A stretch of 64,000 nucleotides of DNA from Acidobacteriota bacterium. Lineage in GTDB: Bacteria; Acidobacteriota; Thermoanaerobaculia; Multivoradales; J023. The stretch spans positions 124,001-188,000 of the forward strand of contig JAJCXR010000041.1 in NCBI GenBank assembly GCA_029263315.1. Direction: 5' to 3'. The notes under the pieces were generated by a model that was not told the DNA's origin, did not search any database, and was given only the letters and a program-made list of their open reading frames with translations. The translations under genes and the position numbers were made by a program. Of this stretch, positions 61,016 through 64,000 are shown piece by piece. Within the stretch, counting starts at the first letter, position 1. Every line of letters starts with the position of its first letter.

Positions 61016-61945
61016 CTAGTCTGCGGCCGGGGACCGCAGGGTTAGCACCGGACAGGAGGCAGAGCGCACGACTTTGGCAGCGACACTGCCCAGCAAGAAA
61101 TGTTGCAAACCCCCCAGCCCGTGGCTGGCGATCAAGATGAGGTCTGCGCCCGAGGTCTCGGCAAACCTGGTCAGGGCCGGAGCGACAAAACCGTCGACGA
61201 TATGACCTTCAACGCCGGGCCCTGTAGCATCCGCGCCGTCATCGTCGAGGCCGTCGACGAGCTTCGCCATCTCCGCCTTCATCTCCAGGGCAAACTTCTC
61301 GCGGTCGAATTCGAAGGTGTAGCGTCCGAGGGGCACCTCCAACTGGGTGAACAACGGCGGCTCGACGACGTAGACCAAATCGATCTGCGCCCCATACACC
61401 GCCGCCAGCTCCCTGGCGGCGTCCAGCGCCTTGCGGGAATCGGCGGAGAAATCGAACGGCACGACGATACGCCGCATCTCGTGGAAGCGCTCGACCTCCT
61501 CCTCGTCCCGCACCGTCAACACCGGGCAGGGGGCGGCCCGCACTATCTCTTCGCTGACACTGCCCAAGACAAAACGCCGCAACCCACGCCGACCATGGGT
61601 ACCCAGCACCACCAGATCGATCTGCTCGTCGACGGCATAGTCCAGGATCGTGGGGGCGGCCGAGAACCCGCGAAGCTGGGCTTCGACTATCGTCAGCCCC
61701 TCCGCATGTCGCTGTTCGAGAAGCAGACTCATCCGCTTCTCGATGGCCTCTTCGCGACGCAAGTGCAGCTCCTCGAAGCCCGGAAAGAGCTCATCCATTG
61801 GGGTGGGCTCCACCTCGTACATGACATTGACATGGAGGAGATGCAGCTCGGCACCGAAGCGTCGCGCCAAGGTGATGGCATGGGTGAGGGCGTGGTTGGC
61901 GCAGGTCGAAAAATCCGTCGGCATGAGGATTCGCTGGATATCCAT
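61016..61945 (-). CDS. Tandem universal stress protein (UspA domains)
   Basis: 309 aa; AGGAG 8 bases before the ATG at 61945. Two Usp domains: residues 1-150 (IQRILMPTDFSTCANHALTHAITLARRFGAEL, ATP-binding loop GTHGRRGLRRFVLGSVSEEIVRAAPCPVL) and 160-305 (RRIVVPFDFSADSRKALDAARELAAVYGAQ, loop ASHGLGGLQHFLLGSVAAKVVRSASCPVL). Both carry the G-2x-G-9x-G-S nucleotide-binding pattern, so ATP binding is likely in both. Cytoplasmic stress or starvation-survival protein. No partner gene adjacent. Confidence 0.94.
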   Translation of the reverse strand: MDIQRILMPTDFSTCANHALTHAITLARRFGAELHLLHVNVMYEVEPTPMDELFPGFEELHLRREEAIEKRMSLLLEQRHAEGLTIVEAQLRGFSAAPTILDYAVDEQIDLVVLGTHGRRGLRRFVLGSVSEEIVRAAPCPVLTVRDEEEVERFHEMRRIVVPFDFSADSRKALDAARELAAVYGAQIDLVYVVEPPLFTQLEVPLGRYTFEFDREKFALEMKAEMAKLVDGLDDDGADATGPGVEGHIVDGFVAPALTRFAETSGADLILIASHGLGGLQHFLLGSVAAKVVRSASCPVLTLRSPAAD

Positions 61946-62140
61946 CGCATAGCTCCTGGCGTAGTCAGCGTTTGCAAAGATCCACTCCCCGCCCCTTGAC
62001 GACGACGTCCCGGTCGATGTGCCAGACCAGGCCGTCGCACCCTAGGCTGGAGTGCAATGTCCTATGGTAGGTCGTTCCAAAGCGCGCCACGACACCTTTT
62101 GGGGTGGGATTCCACCAAGTCGAGGCGACCGGTCGAGGTC

Positions 62141-64000
62141 TCAAAACCGCGGCCCCACCAACAACTGAAAATAGCCGGTGCCGCGCTCGGCATAACCATA
62201 ACCGAAGTACACCGGCCCAATCCTGGTATCCAACGCCGCCGCCAGGGTGAGGGAGTAGGTCAGGTCGCTGGCGTCGACGTCCTGACGCCGCTGCCACACG
62301 TTGCCAACCTCGAGCCAACCGCCGACGTACATGGCGACACCGAGACCGGGGGGCAGATCGAAGGCACGGTATAGATATCCTTGCCGGGCGACCGCCACAT
62401 GCTGACCCCGCAGCTCTTCTGGACGGTAGCCCGAGAAGGAAAAGAGCCCCCCGAGCACGAACTGGTCGTAGACCGGCAGCTCGGTATCGAGGGCCGTGCC
62501 CCCTTGCAATCTGAGGAAAGCGGTATGTCGGCCGCGGGTGGCAAAGCTGGCGAAGGATCCAGCGACCTTGGTGTAGGGATCGTCCGCCCCCAGGGAGGGC
62601 TCGGAGCGAAAGGCGCTCAACTGGGCAAACGATCCATGCCGGGGCAGGTTGGAGCTATCGAGACGGTCGATCACCAGGCGTCCTTCGAGGCCGGCGATCG
62701 TCACCTCCTGGTCCGGTAGATCGCTGGGGCCGACCCGCGGCTCGCTGCGACCTTCTCCCCAGAGTAGGCCAGCTCGCAACTCCCCGTACTTACCAAATTG
62801 GCTTCCGGCGCTGACCCTGGCCACATCCGACCGAGCTTCAAATTCTGCAACTTTCCTCGAGTCTTCATAGAGGTCGGTGACGTCCAACAGGCTCTCGAAG
62901 CTGCCGGCGACGAAGAACCTGCCATCGAAGCTCAACGGTTGATAGAGCTCCGAAAAAAATCGTCGTGTTTCCCCGAGCTGAAAGTCATTGCGCCATTCGG
63001 CTCCACGGGCATTCAAGCTGGTGCGGGTGTAGCTCACCAACAGGGCGAAGGAGTTGGAGCCCTCCAGGTCATCGCTCAAGGAGGCACCGAAACGCAGGTA
63101 GTTGGGCCCCCAGGATTTCTCGGCCAAGCGCATCACCAGCTCAGAGCCCGCGGCCACCGGCTGGAGGGTGAAACGGACCGTCTGGAACTCTCCGATCTGG
63201 ACGATCCGTCCGAGATCGGCCAGCAATAGATCGAGGTGCAAGGGGTACCCCAGTGGGGTTCGCAGCCGCGCGCTGACCAATCGCTCGTCGACCCGCTCCA
63301 ATCCCTCGATGCGGATTCCCGAAATGGAGACGGGCACCGTCGCCGGGTGCGGATCGCCCTCGGGTACCGTCGTCCCGTCGACGGCCAGCTCCGCCAAGGC
63401 AACACCGTGTCCACGGGCCGTTGCCGCCCCTTCTCGAATCACCTCGTCGAGGGCCGAGAAGTCGAGAAGACCCACTCCTGACAGCTCGGGTCGGATCAGC
63501 AGGTCAGCCCGGGCGCGCTGCTCGCCGTTCAACCGGTCGGTGGCCAAGCTCAAGGCCTGGGCCGAGATGGAGGCCACGGAGGTCAGCTTGTCGAGGGGAA
63601 ACAGGGGCAACCCGATGTCGACGGCGATGACCACATCGGCCCCCATGCTCCGCACCACATCCACCGGTAGGTTGGTGACGGCGCCACCATCGATCAGCCG
63701 TCGCCCATCGAGGGTGACCGGAGGATAGACCCCCGGCAACGACATGCTGGCGCGGATCGCCATCGCCAGATCGCCCTTCCCAAGAACCACCGTCTCCCCC
63801 GTACCGAGATCCGCCGCGACGGCTCGAAAGGGCACCCGCAATTGATCGAAGTCCTCGACCCCAAGGGCCGGCAGGGTCAACCGCTGGAGCTGAAACTCCA
63901 GCTCGAAGGCGGACAGGGCCCCTCCCGAGCCGGTCAGCTTGCCGTTCTTGAATCCCAGCTCCAGATCAAAAACATAGCGGTTGTCGTCCTGCTTGCGACG
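62141..64000 (-). CDS. Patatin-like phospholipase with BamA-like C-terminus, 5' part cut by window edge
   Basis: Open to the right edge without a start (620 codons present including the stop). The visible N-terminal 135 residues are the second half of a patatin domain of RssA/YchK type: FRAVAADLGTGE, AIRASMSLPGVYPPVTLDGRRLIDGGAVTNLPVDVVRSMGADVVIAVDIG, with the catalytic Asp in DGG. The GxSxG serine must lie beyond the window. Residues about 205-290 resemble a POTRA-like unit. The last 330 form a surface-antigen/BamA-type barrel with terminal Phe (FQLLVGPRF). Patatin-BamA fusions (PlpD-like) secrete or display the lipase at the cell surface. Confidence 0.88.
   Translation of the reverse strand, partial: RRKQDDNRYVFDLELGFKNGKLTGSGGALSAFELEFQLQRLTLPALGVEDFDQLRVPFRAVAADLGTGETVVLGKGDLAMAIRASMSLPGVYPPVTLDGRRLIDGGAVTNLPVDVVRSMGADVVIAVDIGLPLFPLDKLTSVASISAQALSLATDRLNGEQRARADLLIRPELSGVGLLDFSALDEVIREGAATARGHGVALAELAVDGTTVPEGDPHPATVPVSISGIRIEGLERVDERLVSARLRTPLGYPLHLDLLLADLGRIVQIGEFQTVRFTLQPVAAGSELVMRLAEKSWGPNYLRFGASLSDDLEGSNSFALLVSYTRTSLNARGAEWRNDFQLGETRRFFSELYQPLSFDGRFFVAGSFESLLDVTDLYEDSRKVAEFEARSDVARVSAGSQFGKYGELRAGLLWGEGRSEPRVGPSDLPDQEVTIAGLEGRLVIDRLDSSNLPRHGSFAQLSAFRSEPSLGADDPYTKVAGSFASFATRGRHTAFLRLQGGTALDTELPVYDQFVLGGLFSFSGYRPEELRGQHVAVARQGYLYRAFDLPPGLGVAMYVGGWLEVGNVWQRRQDVDASDLTYSLTLAAALDTRIGPVYFGYGYAERGTGYFQLLVGPRF

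Overview
The window looks like chromosomal DNA of a high-GC member of the Acidobacteriota, possibly a Thermoanaerobaculia-like lineage. This is inferred from gene content only: an Oar-type TonB receptor, a CRTAC1/ASPIC protein translationally coupled to a TPR lipoprotein, a VWFA-related protein of the acidobacterial type, a PQQ-free secretome rich in cysteine-rich exported proteins, and shuffled GTGCCTGGCAC repeats. No rRNA, tRNA or CRISPR array was seen.

Layout. 1-16.7 kb: a truncated sulfatase lipoprotein, an exported class C beta-lactamase-like hydrolase, a secreted protein, an alpha/beta hydrolase, a HugZ-type protein, the TonB receptor (with a clear terminator), and a divergent CRTAC1-TPR-VWFA group. 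16.9-20.4 kb: a His/Asp-rich small protein, a radical SAM/SPASM enzyme and a Cys-motif plus methyltransferase protein, a candidate peptide-modification (RiPP-like) cluster. 20.5-31.7 kb: the main accessory island, all on the minus strand. In transcription order it holds an uncharacterised 516-aa protein, a Trypco2-like protein, a trypsin/VMAP-like protease, a MoxR AAA+ ATPase, a vWA-like/SAV_2336-type protein ending in an FGE-sulfatase (C-type-lectin fold) domain, an HRDC protein, a reverse transcriptase, a template repeat and a stand-alone FGE-fold protein.

The island contains a diversity-generating retroelement (DGR). One 124-bp template repeat (22624-22747) matches two 124-bp variable repeats, at the 3' ends of the two FGE-fold genes. 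Counted by eye there are 16 and 12 mismatches, and all 28 fall at template adenines on the coding strand. The retroelement therefore appears to diversify the sensing/binding domains of an NTPase-protease conflict system: MoxR and vWA-like protein as signal transducer, the trypsin-like protein as candidate effector, the FGE domains as variable recognition surface. This general coupling has been noted in comparative genomics of vWA-MoxR-VMAP systems; the particular arrangement here (two targets, one fused and one free, an HRDC accessory, a decayed second copy of the 516-aa gene, and VR-only hairpin flanks) deserves study.

32-40.3 kb: pirin, a double NTF2-like protein, a cysteine-rich exported protein, a DUF218 protein, a family 2 glycosyltransferase, a lysyl-endopeptidase-like secreted protease and a DUF2202 ferritin-like protein, with many intergenic repeats. 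40.4-48.5 kb: a second conflict-type locus, a single 2624-aa protein with NACHT, HEAT-like, CHAT caspase-like, second NTPase and helical-repeat parts, preceded by a 63-aa TTG-started ORF. 48.7-64 kb: two coupled export-related genes, a ChaN-like lipoprotein, a cytochrome c/OsmC pair, a 2687-aa SpvB/RHS protein with a NucA/NucB-like nuclease tip and no evident immunity gene, a tandem universal stress protein, and a patatin-BamA-like protein running off the right edge.
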